Shown here piece after piece: positions 20,030 to 30,771 of a DNA stretch of 64,000 nucleotides (its first letter is position 1; each line of letters opens with the position of its first letter). The notes under the pieces are model-generated. The model worked only from the letters and a program-made list of their open reading frames with translations. It did not search any database and had not been told where the DNA came from. Source of the stretch: Tremella fuciformis (Eukaryota; Basidiomycota; Tremellomycetes; Tremellales; Tremellaceae); NCBI GenBank assembly GCA_032768795.1, contig CP136496.1, forward strand, positions 124,001-188,000, written 5' to 3'. The translations under genes were made by a program, and so were the position numbers.

Positions 20030-20900
20030 GCGGGAGCTCATCCCCTGCCTCTCGCTTGAATCGATAAGACATTGGTCTGATGGTCATTGCCCACGCTTCT
20101 CCTCTTGCCAGGGCTATCGTATTGATCTTGCCAAATCACCCGCTGAAGACATGCACCTACAATCGCTTGGCCAGCTCTGTCAGACACAGCGATTAGCGTT
20201 GTCCGGCCACTACACAGGTGGCGACGGTGTCCGCGAGATTGCCCGTGTCATTGAATGCGAAGTTCACAATGCTGTACAGCAGGCGGCAGATATTGGAGTG
20301 CGTGAGCATCAGAAAGAGTTTCTCGACGCAATTCGAACAGCCTCGCCTAAACAAAACTGCGCCATGCCATCGGCGCGCTCTTGTAGCATACTGCTAATAT
20401 CAGGCAATTCAGCCGCACCGCCTTGGCCATTCACAAAAGTCGGCACGACCCCTTGTATGTACATCAATCAGAGTAGTCTGCTGGAGGGCGACATGGAAGG
20501 ATATATCAGCCACTCACATGGCGTGATGCCACACTTGTCAAAGTCCTCCAACACGCCGAGTCAGTTTAAGCTCAGGCTCGAGATACGTTCCGGTAAAGGC
20601 AGCGGCCCCCCGCATGGAGGCCTCGGCGGCTCTGATATGGCTTGTCGCTTTGACGGAGGGGGCGTCCCACGTCCTGATGCTCCCCATACCTGTGTTTGCT
20701 GTTACAGTGTGGGGGAACCAGCTGACGACGACCTTCCAGCGGAAGGAAAGGCGATTAGGGTACTAATGCCCCCCGGGGAGGGGAGCGGCGCAGAAAGAGT
20801 GACCAAAGGTCGTCAGAACGAGGTGGAGTCCGACGACAGGGAAAAGGGAATGCGCACGGAGCATTTACATCGCGCGAATACCCATCACCCTACTGCTATG
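20030..20900 (-). pseudogene. Decayed one-module member of the array family
   Basis: On the minus strand, fragments in order match the 299-aa gene: IASRNSF-type sequence, then LMLTHS, VATCVVAG, LTELAKRL and finally IRPMSYRFKREAG at about 20050-20090. They are broken by in-frame stops (for example after VATCVVAGQR and inside the segment that follows) and by frame changes. A 340-codon plus-strand frame (20013-21035) lies over it, but its reverse complement is this recognisable relic. The post-intron THE-FG exon was not found, so the copy is also 3'-truncated or diverged. Confidence 0.75.
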
Positions 20901-21905
20901 CATCAGCGATTGCTTCGAACGAGTTTCAAGAGAGACTTGCCACTCCGAATCGGAAACACATACCCAACACGATTGAATCGGCCTACGACATATGATGTGA
21001 TCTCCCACACACCATTTTGGTGGACGTCTGTTTAATGTCCCTGTCCACTGGCTTACTTTCTCTTGTTGCTCAGTGTGACATGCAAAGTGACAGCTCATCC
21101 TTTCGTCATAACAAGACACGTTTGCCCTAACATTCCTAGTAAACAGATGCATAGCATGGAATTGTCGAGGACAAACTCATACTAACGAAAAGGTAAGGAA
21201 CAATCGTAGAAAGCTGAGGAGATGCACAAAACATGAAAATCCTTCGGGACACTTGATGGCCTCAACTGAAGCCCTGTAGTTGTTCATGATGGTCTTCCAT
21301 GTGGCGAGCGGGGTTTGCGAAAAGGCGGTGGTTCATATCGTCATTCACTATCAGTTGCCTCTGGCAATGACTCTGCGTTCCAAGACGGGTCGCCCGGTGT
21401 AGCAGCATAAGGAAGAGGCCTCCGTCCGGGGTCATAAAACGAATAGCCAGGATATCGGTCGTCTCAATGCCCGTCCTGAGAATTGGTGGTGTTTGCCGCC
21501 GGCCTTGAGGTCGTATCTCGGAGTATGTTGTTGTGGGCCTGACGTAGCAGCCTTGCTGTGGCTCCGTGATCAACGGGGGAATAACCTCAAGGTCGGCAGA
21601 AAGGATCGACAGGGAGGTGCAAAAGCTCTGTTCGATTGGCTAATCAAGTGCAAATACAGCAGCCATCCTGGTCTGCGCAATCATTCTGCCGTTGGACCAT
21701 TGCAGATCCAGCAGGATGTGAATAATCCGGTGTCCCGGTTGCTTTAAAATGGCATTTACAATGACATACGTGACACAGTTGCCGTGCTCATTGGGCCGAG
21801 TTTGGCCCTCTGAGCTTACAAAACATGTCGAGTGTACTCTCAAGTATGAATTCAGATTTGCTAAAAGGGAGATGAAGGGAAGCGAATGCAATCTCAACTA
21901 TCCCA
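20901..21905. other. Intergenic; no supported gene
   Basis: About 1 kb between the pseudogene and the next family member. A 103-codon minus-strand frame at 21262-21573 has no recognisable similarity and weak coding character; I do not call it. Confidence 0.35.
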
Positions 21906-22782
21906 TCACCGACTCGCACCTGCCCGTGGGAGACGAGAGCTTTTCCTTGCTGGAGGCCACATCAGCTCACCATGCGAGCCTTCCCAGGGACACTCGGTGC
22001 GGGGATAACCTGGGATGCTGTGCGGCCATCCTTCAGGTCTGGATTCCCCAAACGCCCCATGAGTCGCTTCGGTACCGGGACTGCGCTATTAGCAGCCTAC
22101 GTCACAATGTACGCGGTAGAAAGATCATAACTCACTCTTCCCCGTCTGCATGTAGCCCACTCTCTCTTGCAAAGCGGTAAGCCATCGGATAGACGCGCTC
22201 GTGCCAAATAGCATGCTGGAGTGACTCGGACGTCCATGGCCTGTCAAAAGAAGCGAATGGCATATCGCCTCGCAACGTTGAGGCAATGCAAGTGAGCAGC
22301 TCCGAAAGCTCTTTGGCCATGTCAACACAGTCCGCGACGCAGGAATCGTCTACTGCCAAGGTCTGTGCATTTTCGTTGGGGGCACCGGCGTTGTCGTCGT
22401 CCCTGATGACGGGCCCGGCCAGGGCGTGCAGCATCTTAGTCAAGAGGCGATGGGTACATATGAGAAGCTGGTCATTGCAATTCTCGAGTTCGAGCCTCTT
22501 TCGTAGGTTGATCGCATTGCTATCGCCGCCTTTGTCAGACCAGCCGATGCCTTGGCTGAGATCGAATCTGACGGTTCTCATTTCTTGGACCCAGTCCTTG
22601 CCCTCAAGTAGCTTCGACAACTGGTCGATGGTGACCTTCATCTCCCTCAGACTGTATGCTGCTGATATGGTGTAATATTGGTGTGCTGCCCCAGGGGTCT
22701 TTGGGCGACTCCCTAAGTCGAATGTCGCGCACGACCAATGCGTGGGCAGCCCCACAACACCGTTGACGAGGCTCATCCCCAT
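21906..22782 (-). CDS. One-module member of the unrecognised array family, 273 aa
   Basis: Exons 22136-22782 and 21906-22080 (intron 22081-22135, GT-AG, phase 2); 822 nt. The helical region includes LREMKVTIDQLSKLLEGKDW and a Lys/Arg/Glu-rich centre. The module signature is VYPMAYRFARESGLHADGE, then the intron, then PGTEATHGAFGESRPEGWP. The tail has GYPRTECPW, GELMWP and a basic end (ARKSSRLPRAGASR). The shared intron position and tail with the 299-aa gene at 18275 show these are the closest pair. No signal or TM; function unknown. Confidence 0.75.
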
Positions 22783-23036
22783 GTTGCCTTAAGGTTGTTG
22801 TCCCGGGGACGTCGTAACTTCGAGGCGTTCCCTGCATGTTGCTCGACCTACCAGAAACGCCGTAAATTTCAAGAGAGAAAACTTTGTGCAACTGAGGGAT
22901 GGGATTCCTGTGATGGACGGATGGGAGAATGGGGGAAACGCATGATTCTTCTTGATCTACTACTACGGACAGGTCTGGAGCGCCTTCTCCAAACCCCCTC
23001 AAAAGGAGGAGGTCAACGAGAGCCAGAGGCGAGGCC

Positions 23037-23205
23037 TTGTTAAAGAAGACTGACTTGCCATTTTCACATCGGTCCCACATTGCGAGACTGTAGCAAGTAG
23101 CTGCCTGAGGTAGGTAGCGTATGCACGTCAAGCCTTCATGGTGGCTTACCAACATCTGCCCGTACAACGGAACAGCTCCGTTCGCCCCCGTCTCCATCAG
23201 TGAAC
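23037..23205. repeat. ~165-bp direct repeat, copy 1 (copy 2 at 26144-26310)
   Basis: Copy 1 (TTAAAGAAGACTGACTTGCC ... TATGCACGTCAAGCCTTC ... ACAACGGAACAGCT) and copy 2 (TTAAAGGAGACTGACTTAGC ... TATGCACGTCAAGCCTTC ... ACAACGGAACAGCT) are separated by 3.1 kb, the same as the spacing of the two-module genes beside them. They mark a tandem duplication of gene plus 3' flank. Confidence 0.75.
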
Positions 23206-23428
23206 AAGTTGGAAATGCATGTCCGTGTATCTTTGCTCCAACAGTAGCTGTGCGGGTGGGGAAGTTCTTCGGATGGGAAGGTCCAGCGGTATGTACATGA
23301 ATATTTTCACAGCAGTGGTTCCGTGATGGGAGCTAAGCGTCCGCCAGTACGGAAGATTCGAGCGAGTCACTGTCGCTGGGGTGGCTCTGCTTCTGAAAGG
23401 GTCTCCAACCAGCTCGGCACACTGATAT

Positions 23429-25023
23429 TCAGCGGCGACACCCATGATTGGCACTGACGTACCTCTTCTTACCGGCCGCTGGCCAGCCCTCAGGACGGTC
23501 ATGGCCAAATGCTTCATGAGTCATGGCGGCGCCGGGACTGAGAGGTCAGCAGGCACATAGACGTAGAGTCGAGCCTACTCCTCGCCACGGATCATATACG
23601 ATTCTTGGTGCTCTCTCCAGTAACGATAGGCGAGCGGCTCGATGATCTGTGACCACTCGTCCTGGTCCTTGTCGTTGACCTCAGACCGACTTGTGACCCG
23701 GCTGTACAAGGGGAAGACGACAGACACCACCGCTGAGAGGTCGTGAGTTAGTCTCTCCGGCCGGGCGCTCAGTAAGGCCACGAGGCGTACGACCCGTTCT
23801 ACCACCTCTCTCGGTATTCCTGGTTGACTGTCGGACAGCCGTGAACATCCTGGCACCGGTACGGTGAGGAGACTCTGGGTGACCATTCCAAAGTATGACT
23901 GTTCCGACACACCGGACCAGTAGTGTCGGGCGTCGGAATCAGCGAACTTACTCACTAATGCATCGAATTCGCGCTCGAGTTCTGGATCATTTGCTGCCTC
24001 CATGTCCGCTTGGAGCAGGCTTCTCGCCTCATCAACGGTCCTCTTCAGTCCGACAAGGCCTGCGGCGATCTTCATGCAGTTTCTTCGCAATTCCCCCAAA
24101 TCACCGTATCTTGCCTCGCTAAAGTCTTTCACGAGGGAATACCAGCTGTTTTCGGCGCCACGCAGACTCTGCAAGCGGGCTTCCCATCTCTTCCTCTTGT
24201 CATTCCCTCCCGCGTCTTCCCCTGATGCTGATGTCACGCCCCATTCGACTGGTCGAGTCTGACCCCATATTTCGTGGGTCATTTCTGGGGGGACGCTGAA
24301 AATCAGTCTCGCAAAACAGCTGCCAGCACTCACTCCCAGTGAAACTCTTGACCGGTCTCGTGGCGGTGGCGGCAGCTCAATGGACCAATCACGTTCTTTA
24401 AGATCGCCAGGGTTCTGGCAAGTCTCTGCAGAGAGTTCTCCTGGTTCTCAGTCTGGCAGCGGTATCGTGACAGGCGTGCTCACAGACTTATCGGGCATCG
24501 TGACCGTTAAAGCGGCGTCGTGCCCAGCGGTGCGTGCGACCCGGTGACGGGCATCATCCCTGGCCTGGACGTTGGTCCCAAGATGAGTGTCCAAAGCTGC
24601 TTCGAACAAGGATCCAGAAGCTTCTACTATGAAAGTCTCAATCTGCCCTGCTATCTGCGAGGTCTTCGTCCCGTCATGTTTGGTGTACGACAGCAGAAGG
24701 GCTTCAATGAGCGGATGGGCCTGCGCGACGGATGCCTTCAAGTTGCTGTATCCCTCGCGCTCGAACGCAAGCTCGCCCTGCAGGAATCCATGCGTATCTG
24801 GCTTGAAGATGTCATCAAGGGTGCCTTCATCCTCGTCGACCTGGCCGATTCGGATCATCTGACTGTCTTGGCAGATCTTCTCAAAGTCAAAGATCGCCCT
24901 GCGCAAACTCTGCTGTGCAGCCGGGCTGCAGCCTTCCTCCAGCGCATCGATAGACTGGACAAACGAGCGCCAGTCATTTGGGAGATGGAGGATACCGTCT
25001 CTTGCTTGTTTCGTCTCGTGCAT
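23429..25023 (-). CDS. Two-module member of the unrecognised array family, 494 aa
   Basis: Exons 24484-25023, 24334-24452, 23579-24295, 23429-23537; 1485 nt; introns 31, 38 and 41 nt. Module 1: helical part with HPLIEALLLSYTKHDG and LFEAALDTHLG, then VIGPLSCRHRHETGQEFHW, phase-2 intron, PPEMTHEIWGQTRPVEWGV. Module 2: helical part, then IIEPLAYRYWREHQESYM, phase-2 intron, PGAAMTHEAFGHDRPEGWP. Thus each module ends with the same motif-intron-motif block. An alternative use of a GTAAGA donor in the last exon would move the stop to 23333 with a different 30-residue tail. No signal peptide, TM or known catalytic motif; probably an intracellular helical protein. Function unknown. Confidence 0.75.
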
Positions 25024-25199
25024 CGAATAAATGTAGTGGTTGGTGTCTTGACAGGTTGTAGTGTAATCGAGTACTATGTAGTAATGTCAGTTCGCTACAA
25101 TCCCGTTGGCAGCATCTTATTTATACTTGAATACAATGCCCGAGCTCGCTCCACTGCGTGAAAGGACTGCAAAGCCTTAAAAGGAGCCATTTCGAATCA

Positions 25200-26143
25200 T
25201 GGAGAGATTGGCAACCCACAGCCGGCCAACGATAGGCAGGTCCGCTTCGACCTATCTGAGGACGCAGCGGCCCCAGTCTCAACAGGGCAGCTGCAACAGA
25301 GCCTGCACGGCGTTGAACTCATGTGCAAGATCGACAACGCCACCCTCATCGCCTCACTGCGCTCTGGCCGTTGCCAGCAGCAGGCAACGATGTTGCTTAT
25401 TCGCGAGATCATGACCCTCGCCCTGGAGCTTCACTTCACCATTGTGCCCGATTGGGTTCCAAGCGCGGAGAATGATGTAGCTGACGCCCTATCCCGTTTT
25501 GATACGCCCTACCTTGCCCGGCCTCGCTCCCATGTCGTCGACCTTCTTCCCTGCCCCAACCTACCTCCCATACCTGCCAATCCCAGCGCTCTCTCCCCTA
25601 CCCCGGCCTTGCTCCCACCACCTACGCTGCTCTACGACCTGGCGTGCTACTCATCACAGCTCGGGGACGCCTAGCACCCCCTAGGCCGCAGTGGTACCTG
25701 GAGACAGGCGGAGACAGGCTAGCAAACATGTACATATGGTACAGCATATCTGCGAGCACCCGTGCGGCGTACGAGATCACGGTCAAGGCTTTCAAGGACT
25801 TCTGTCGCGCGAGGGGCTGGAGCGCCTCTTTCTGCCCGGCTGCGCCGTCTTGGGTCGAGGCTCGGATCGCCGCTGAGGCGGCTGCTATTGCTGCCTCCCG
25901 GGGACTCTCAAAGAAGACCCTGAAGCGCAAGCTATCGGCGCTGTCCTCCTGGCACGCCGACATGGGTTTTGACGGCTCGGCAGTTGTCACTGCGCGCGTC
26001 GAGCGCGTCATTGCTAGAGCAAACCGCTACCACGAGGTCACATTAACGGCTCAGCCCCTCCCTATTAGCCTGCCGATCCTCTGGCGCGTCGTGGCCCACA
26101 TACGGGCAAACCCATTGTCTTATGGCGGCCAGGCAGAGGCCTG
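25200..26143 (+). mobile_element. 3' fragment of a DIRS/Ngaro-like retroelement (RNase H end and tyrosine recombinase N-part)
   Basis: First frame (about 25300-25674): MCKIDNATLIASLRSGRCQQ, then ELHFTIVPDWVPSAENDVAD and ALSRFDTPYL, typical of the RNase H end of DIRS-order elements. A second, overlapping frame (from about 25644 to 26143): SISASTRAAYEITVKAFKDF, SKKTLKRKLSALSSWHADMG and LPISLPILWRVVAHIR, the N-terminal core-binding part of a tyrosine recombinase. The catalytic Arg-His-x-x-Arg-Tyr portion is missing: at 26144 the sequence switches to the 165-bp array repeat. So it is a 3'-truncated, inactive fragment lying between two array genes. Confidence 0.75.
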
Positions 26144-26310
26144 GTTAAAGGAGACTGACTTAGCATTGGCTCCACATCGCGAGATCGTGGCAGGTAGCAA
26201 TTTGAGGGAGGTAACGTATGCACGTCAAGCCTTCGTGGTGCATGACCAACATCTGCATACAACGGAACAGCTTCAGTCGCCCCGTCTCCGCCACCAGTGG
26301 ATAAGGTAAG
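26144..26310. repeat. ~165-bp direct repeat, copy 2
   Basis: Homologous to 23037-23205 (see there). It directly abuts the truncated retroelement, so the insertion or its deletion breakpoint lies at 26143/26144. Confidence 0.75.
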
Positions 26311-26552
26311 ATTCATTATCGTATATACTTCATCCAAAGATTGGAAATCGGAGCGATCAATCGTCAAAATGTGGACCTTCACAGGCGTGCAGTATGTACA
26401 AGAACGTCGATGACACAGTCAACGCAGTCAAGGAGGGCTGCCCATTGGGAACCCAGCTTCAAGCCGCTTCATAGATTCTTCGTGTTCGCCACTAAAGTCG
26501 ATATATGAGCTCGTTTCCGGTTGAGAGTCGAGCCCGTTCAACAAACTCAGAG

Positions 26553-28181
26553 TCAGCGGCTGCACTTATTCGTTCCACTTCCCCACCTCTCGTGTTGCTG
26601 GACGGGTAGCGGGTCTTCTGTAGTATCTGGCCAACTGTCAGGACGGATTTGGCCGAATGCTCCATGAGTCTTTGTGGCACCGGGACTGAGAGGTCAGCTT
26701 GGACAGATCGCGCACTGGGCCCCTACTCCTCGCCTCGAATCCTATACGATCTTTTCTGCTCTCTCCAATGGCGATAGCTGAGCGGCTCAATGACATCGAA
26801 CCACACGTCGCTGCTCTCATTGCTCACTGCAGACTGTCCTGATCCCGCCAGCTGACTTTGTGAGCGGCTGGGCACGCGAAACACCTCATGTACCAGAGCT
26901 GAGAGGTCGCTTGCGAGTTTCGCCTGCCGGGCGGTCAATAACGTTACGAGGAGTACAACATCCTCTGCGGTATCTCTCGGTATGTCTGGTTGCTTATCGC
27001 ACAGCGGCTTCGTGACAGACATCAACAGAGAACTGCTTAGCGTGATTTTTCTCTTCTTGAAGAATGATTTTTCCTGTTTACTCGACCAGTTTCCTGCTGA
27101 GGAAATAGCAAGCCTTTCCGCTAAAGTATCGAAATTTCGCAGAGCTGTTGTAGTATTCACTGACTTCAAGTCGCCCACGAGAAGTCCTTTCGCCTCGTCG
27201 ATGGTTCTCTTGAGCTCGGCTAGTCCTGCGGCGGTTTTCTTGCACATTCGTCGGGATTGTGCAGTCACCAGGCTGCTGTTTGCCAATTGGAAATCCTCGG
27301 CAACGGAGTACCACTTCCGTGCGGCTTTGCAAACGGTGAAACGGCGCGCTTCCCATCTCCTCTTAATGTCGGTACATGACGATGTTACGCCGAATTCGAA
27401 AGGTCGAGTCTGACCCCATATCTCGTGAGTTAGCTCAGGGTTGAGGCTAGCAATCAGCCGGGGATGGCTCGTAAACGGCTGCAAGCACTTACCCCCAGTC
27501 AAGCTCTTGGCCGATATCTTGGCCGTAGCCGTAACGAAACGCCAGGGGACCGATCACCTTTTCTTGAATCGCGTGCCTTCTGCTTTCCTGTCTCTCAGTC
27601 TCGCAATCACGGGGTATTGATGCGCATGCTCACAGACATATCTGATGTCTCATTCTTGGCCGCCCATCTGGTAGCTCGCCGGTCGATCATTTGCCGGAAC
27701 TCATCTTTCGCCAGAGCGTTCTCGCCGAAATGGGTTTCCAAAGCTGCGTCAAGCATCGATTCATGCGCATCGTCAAGGAATGCGTCAAGCTTCTCTACCA
27801 GCTGCTTGTTTCTCGTCTTGTCATTTGCGATGTACGAGTTGACGAGGGCGCGAATCAGCGGATGTGCCTCTTTGATCGAAGCCTTCAAGTTGCTGTATCC
27901 CTCGTGTTCCCACGCGAGCTCCATATCCAGTACAGGAGACAAGTTGTCACTGACAAGGTCATGGCGAGTGACACTCTCGTCGTCGAGGACTTGGGCTCTT
28001 TGCATGGTCAGAATGTCGAGGTATAGATTCTGATAGTCGCGAGCGGCCTTGCAATAGCCTGCTGAGAGGCGGAGTCGGACCCTTCCTCCAACGCATTGAT
28101 AGACTCTACGAAGGAGATCCAGTGAGCTGGGAGTTGGGCAATACCGCGGGTTGTATCTTTTCTTTGCTGGTTCAATTGCAT
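26553..28181 (-). pseudogene. Two-module array family member with a frameshift in exon 1
   Basis: Exons by homology with the 494-aa gene: 27634-28181, 27493-27599, 26727-27446, 26553-26685 (introns 34, 46 and 41 nt). Total 1508 nt, one base short of a whole frame. Exon 1 starts MQLNQQRKDTTRGIAQLPAH, parallel to the 494-aa gene (MHETKQARDGILHLPNDW). It loses frame at about 28055-28070, after SQQAIARPL, and reaches a stop. The homologous frame resumes with MQRAQVLDDESV at 28005. Module 1 ends VIGPLAFRYGYG...GQELDWG, then intron, LNPELTHEIWGQTRPFEFG. Module 2 ends VIEPLSYRHWREQKRSYR, then intron, PGATKTHGAFGQIRPDSWP. All else is intact, so this is a recent pseudogene or an assembly error; translation from the later Met is also conceivable. 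Confidence 0.65.
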
Positions 28182-29060
28182 TTCTTCTGATGGAATTTCA
28201 GTTCACGGGTGGCAGTGTCCAAAGTGTAGCGTGAGTGGGCTGCACCTTCAGTGGCAACTTGTTACTTATACCTGCCCGAGCTCGCCACAGGGTAAAAGGA
28301 GTGTGCGCATGTCGCATTTACCTCGCTGCCTATAGAGGAGCCATTTCAAATCGTGGAGAGACCTGTGCGCCGAGACGAGTCTGTCCCGCCAGGGGTTTTA
28401 CAAGAGAGGTTGAGGCGAGTGGCGTAGCAGGGCTTGCAGCGCAAATTCAACTCTCGACCGCAAGGCCGGTTCTGGACCAATGTGCGCACAACATCGTGAT
28501 ACATTCGTGGCAAATGAAGTGCCCGAATGCACCGCCTACAGCCCAAGCCTTCTCTGCTCCCTTAATTGTGATCTTCAACTGCAATGCGCCGCCACCTACA
28601 GGGATCCGCATGGACCAGCTTCACTCTGCAGCCAAGCGAGCGACACAGTCGCTGAGCACTTGCTTGCCATGCTCGACACTCATAGCAGACGGTTTCGGAA
28701 AAGCAACAAGGTCCGGGCCAACGTTGAGTCCTTTTTTCACCATTCTCACGTCAAGCCTCTGGTCCAGAAGAGCGAGACGTCAATGGCAGCCCCATGTCGC
28801 TAGTGCTTGCATCAGAGAGTCCACTGCGGTCGAGAGCCTCATTTCGGCATGTGCGATACTTTACATGGGTTGAATCTAGCAACTGAAATCCATGCCCACT
28901 AGCGCGTTGGATCCCGAGAATCGGTGAGGATTGAGATACATTCTACAATTGAAACCCTCTTGTGACTGACTATGAGTCCAGCCGTTCCGTATGCGCAGGC
29001 TTCCTTCCCTCTTCTCCGTCCTCCTCGAACAGCAGTGCAGCGTCGATTGGGTCCCTTGAC
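28182..29060. other. Intergenic, 880 bp
   Basis: Promoter side of the frameshifted gene and the 3' side of the 542-aa gene. A 212-codon plus-strand frame (28235-28873) has no recognisable features and lies antisense to flank sequence; not called. Confidence 0.35.
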
Positions 29061-30771
29061 CTAGATGGACAGCTCGTCCGCAGGAGTCGTTGGCCAGTCC
29101 TTAGGCCGCTGCTGTCCGAAAGCTTCGTGGGTCAGAGTGGCCCCAGGGCTGCAATGTCAGTTCTTCTCAAGTCCTGCTTGGTTCTAGCTTACTCTGCGCC
29201 GTGCACTCGATAAGCCATTCTAGCTTGTCTCCAATGGCGATAGCTTAGCGGCTCAACGATCTTTGACCAGACGTCGCTTTGGAGATCTGATATGGCGGCC
29301 TGATTGGCCTCTGTGGGTCCCGCAACGGGGTCGAGGGAAAAGAATGCACGCACAGTCGCCTCTCCAATAAGTCCCGCTCTACTCTCCAGTCGATCTGTGA
29401 GAGCAGCGGTGATTTTGTAAACGTTCCAGACGAGCTTCTTGTCCATGTAGCGAGGGAGGCTGATCGTGCTACCGAGCTGGCGATACCTCGTTCTGGAGTA
29501 TGATCGACACCCACCTAGGCAGCGCTTTTCGGCGGTCGGCGAGGCTCCCTTGCTGCAATCTATGGCATGAACCTGCCCTGCTTCGAGTTGCGCCAGGGTA
29601 CGGCGGAATGTGGCAACGTCAGTAATTCCCACATCGTTTGCCAGAAGCAAAGTTGCTTCATCGACGATTCTTTTGGTTGCAACCAGCCGGGCCGCCCCTC
29701 TCATGCACAGCGCCTGGGAGTTTTGGGCGGCTTCTGGTCCTAGACCAAGAGATTGATGATAATCTTCTATAGCTCGGAACCAAAGTGAGCGGCCCTCCAC
29801 AAGGGCTGCCTCACGCGCTTCCCACCTAGCTTTCGTATCTTGTATCTTATACGGATCCGGCCCAGCGTCTGTACTCGTGTCGCTGGCCATTTCGATATCC
29901 TCGTCGAAAGGGGGCACTGTCCACTCGATGGGCCGAGTATGTCCCCAGAGTTCATGAGTCCAAAACGCTCCGGGGCTGCTTGTCGGCAAGGAAGCGCTGC
30001 AAGAGGCACTCACTCTTCGTCTCCTTCGGCAGCGTACCCGTCCTCATCTTGCCTTTGCCTGAAACTTGGAGGATCGATGACATTCTCCCTGATTACCGTT
30101 CTTCGTGCCAGCGTATCCCACGCGTCAAGCTCATTTCGAGGGCCCTCCCCAGCGGAAAACTCCCTCTGAAGCCTGCGCACTTGTTCCGGGGTCCACGTTG
30201 TGGCCTTCATCAATGCGGGATTGAGATACGTTCGATATCGGTCAGCGGTGCGCGCTGACAGCCTCTCAATGAGTTCTCTAACGTCCTCTATGGCTCCAGG
30301 GCGCGCCCCGTGGTGAGTCTCCAAAGCCGCATCGAGCAGGTGCTCAGACGCTATGTCCAGCTCTTCGACGACCCGTCTTGCTCTTGACCGCATCGTCGGC
30401 AGATCGCCCTCGGCCATGGATTGAATCAACGACCAAATCAGCGGGTGGGTCTCCATCGCCACACGTTTCATGTGCTCATGGGCGTCGCCTTCCACACGCA
30501 ACTCCGAGCACAGAAATGTTCGCATGTCCTGCTTGAGAGCCCGGTCAAGCGAGAAGGGTATGCGGTCTATACACCCCTGCGTAGACAGCGGGAATACCCT
30601 AGTCACCAAGGGGACAAGGCTAGAAATCACCTCCCGACAGCTATGCTGCGATTCGCGAGTGGAGCCAACTCGCATGGACCGAAGGGCCGTGACAAGGCGA
30701 TCCCAGTCACTTGCGATGGCTGTCACCCGCCATTCGGATTGCGACAGTGACAGCTGGGATTGGGCCGACAT
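29061..30771 (-). CDS. Two-module member of the unrecognised array family, 542 aa
   Basis: Exons 30014-30771, 29193-29975, 29061-29148 (introns 38 and 44 nt, both phase 2); 1629 nt. Module 1: HPLIWSLIQSMAEGDLPTM and LLDAALETHHGARPGA, then VIDPPSFRQRQDEDGY, intron, PGAFWTHELWGHTRPIEW. Module 2: a region with WEAREAALVEGRSLWFRAIE, then KIVEPLSYRHWRQARMAYR, intron, PGATLTHEAFGQQRPKDWP. It is the most diverged and longest member and lacks the extra 31-34 nt intron of the two other two-module genes. No signal peptide or TM; no recognised fold. It lies at the 5' end of the array. Confidence 0.75.

Noticed and set aside
20013..21035. 340-codon plus-strand open frame
   Set aside because: It is antisense to a recognisable decayed array gene and has no features of its own.
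28235..28873. 212-codon plus-strand frame
   Set aside because: No recognisable motif, no splice logic, lies in array flank sequence; probably chance in GC-rich DNA.
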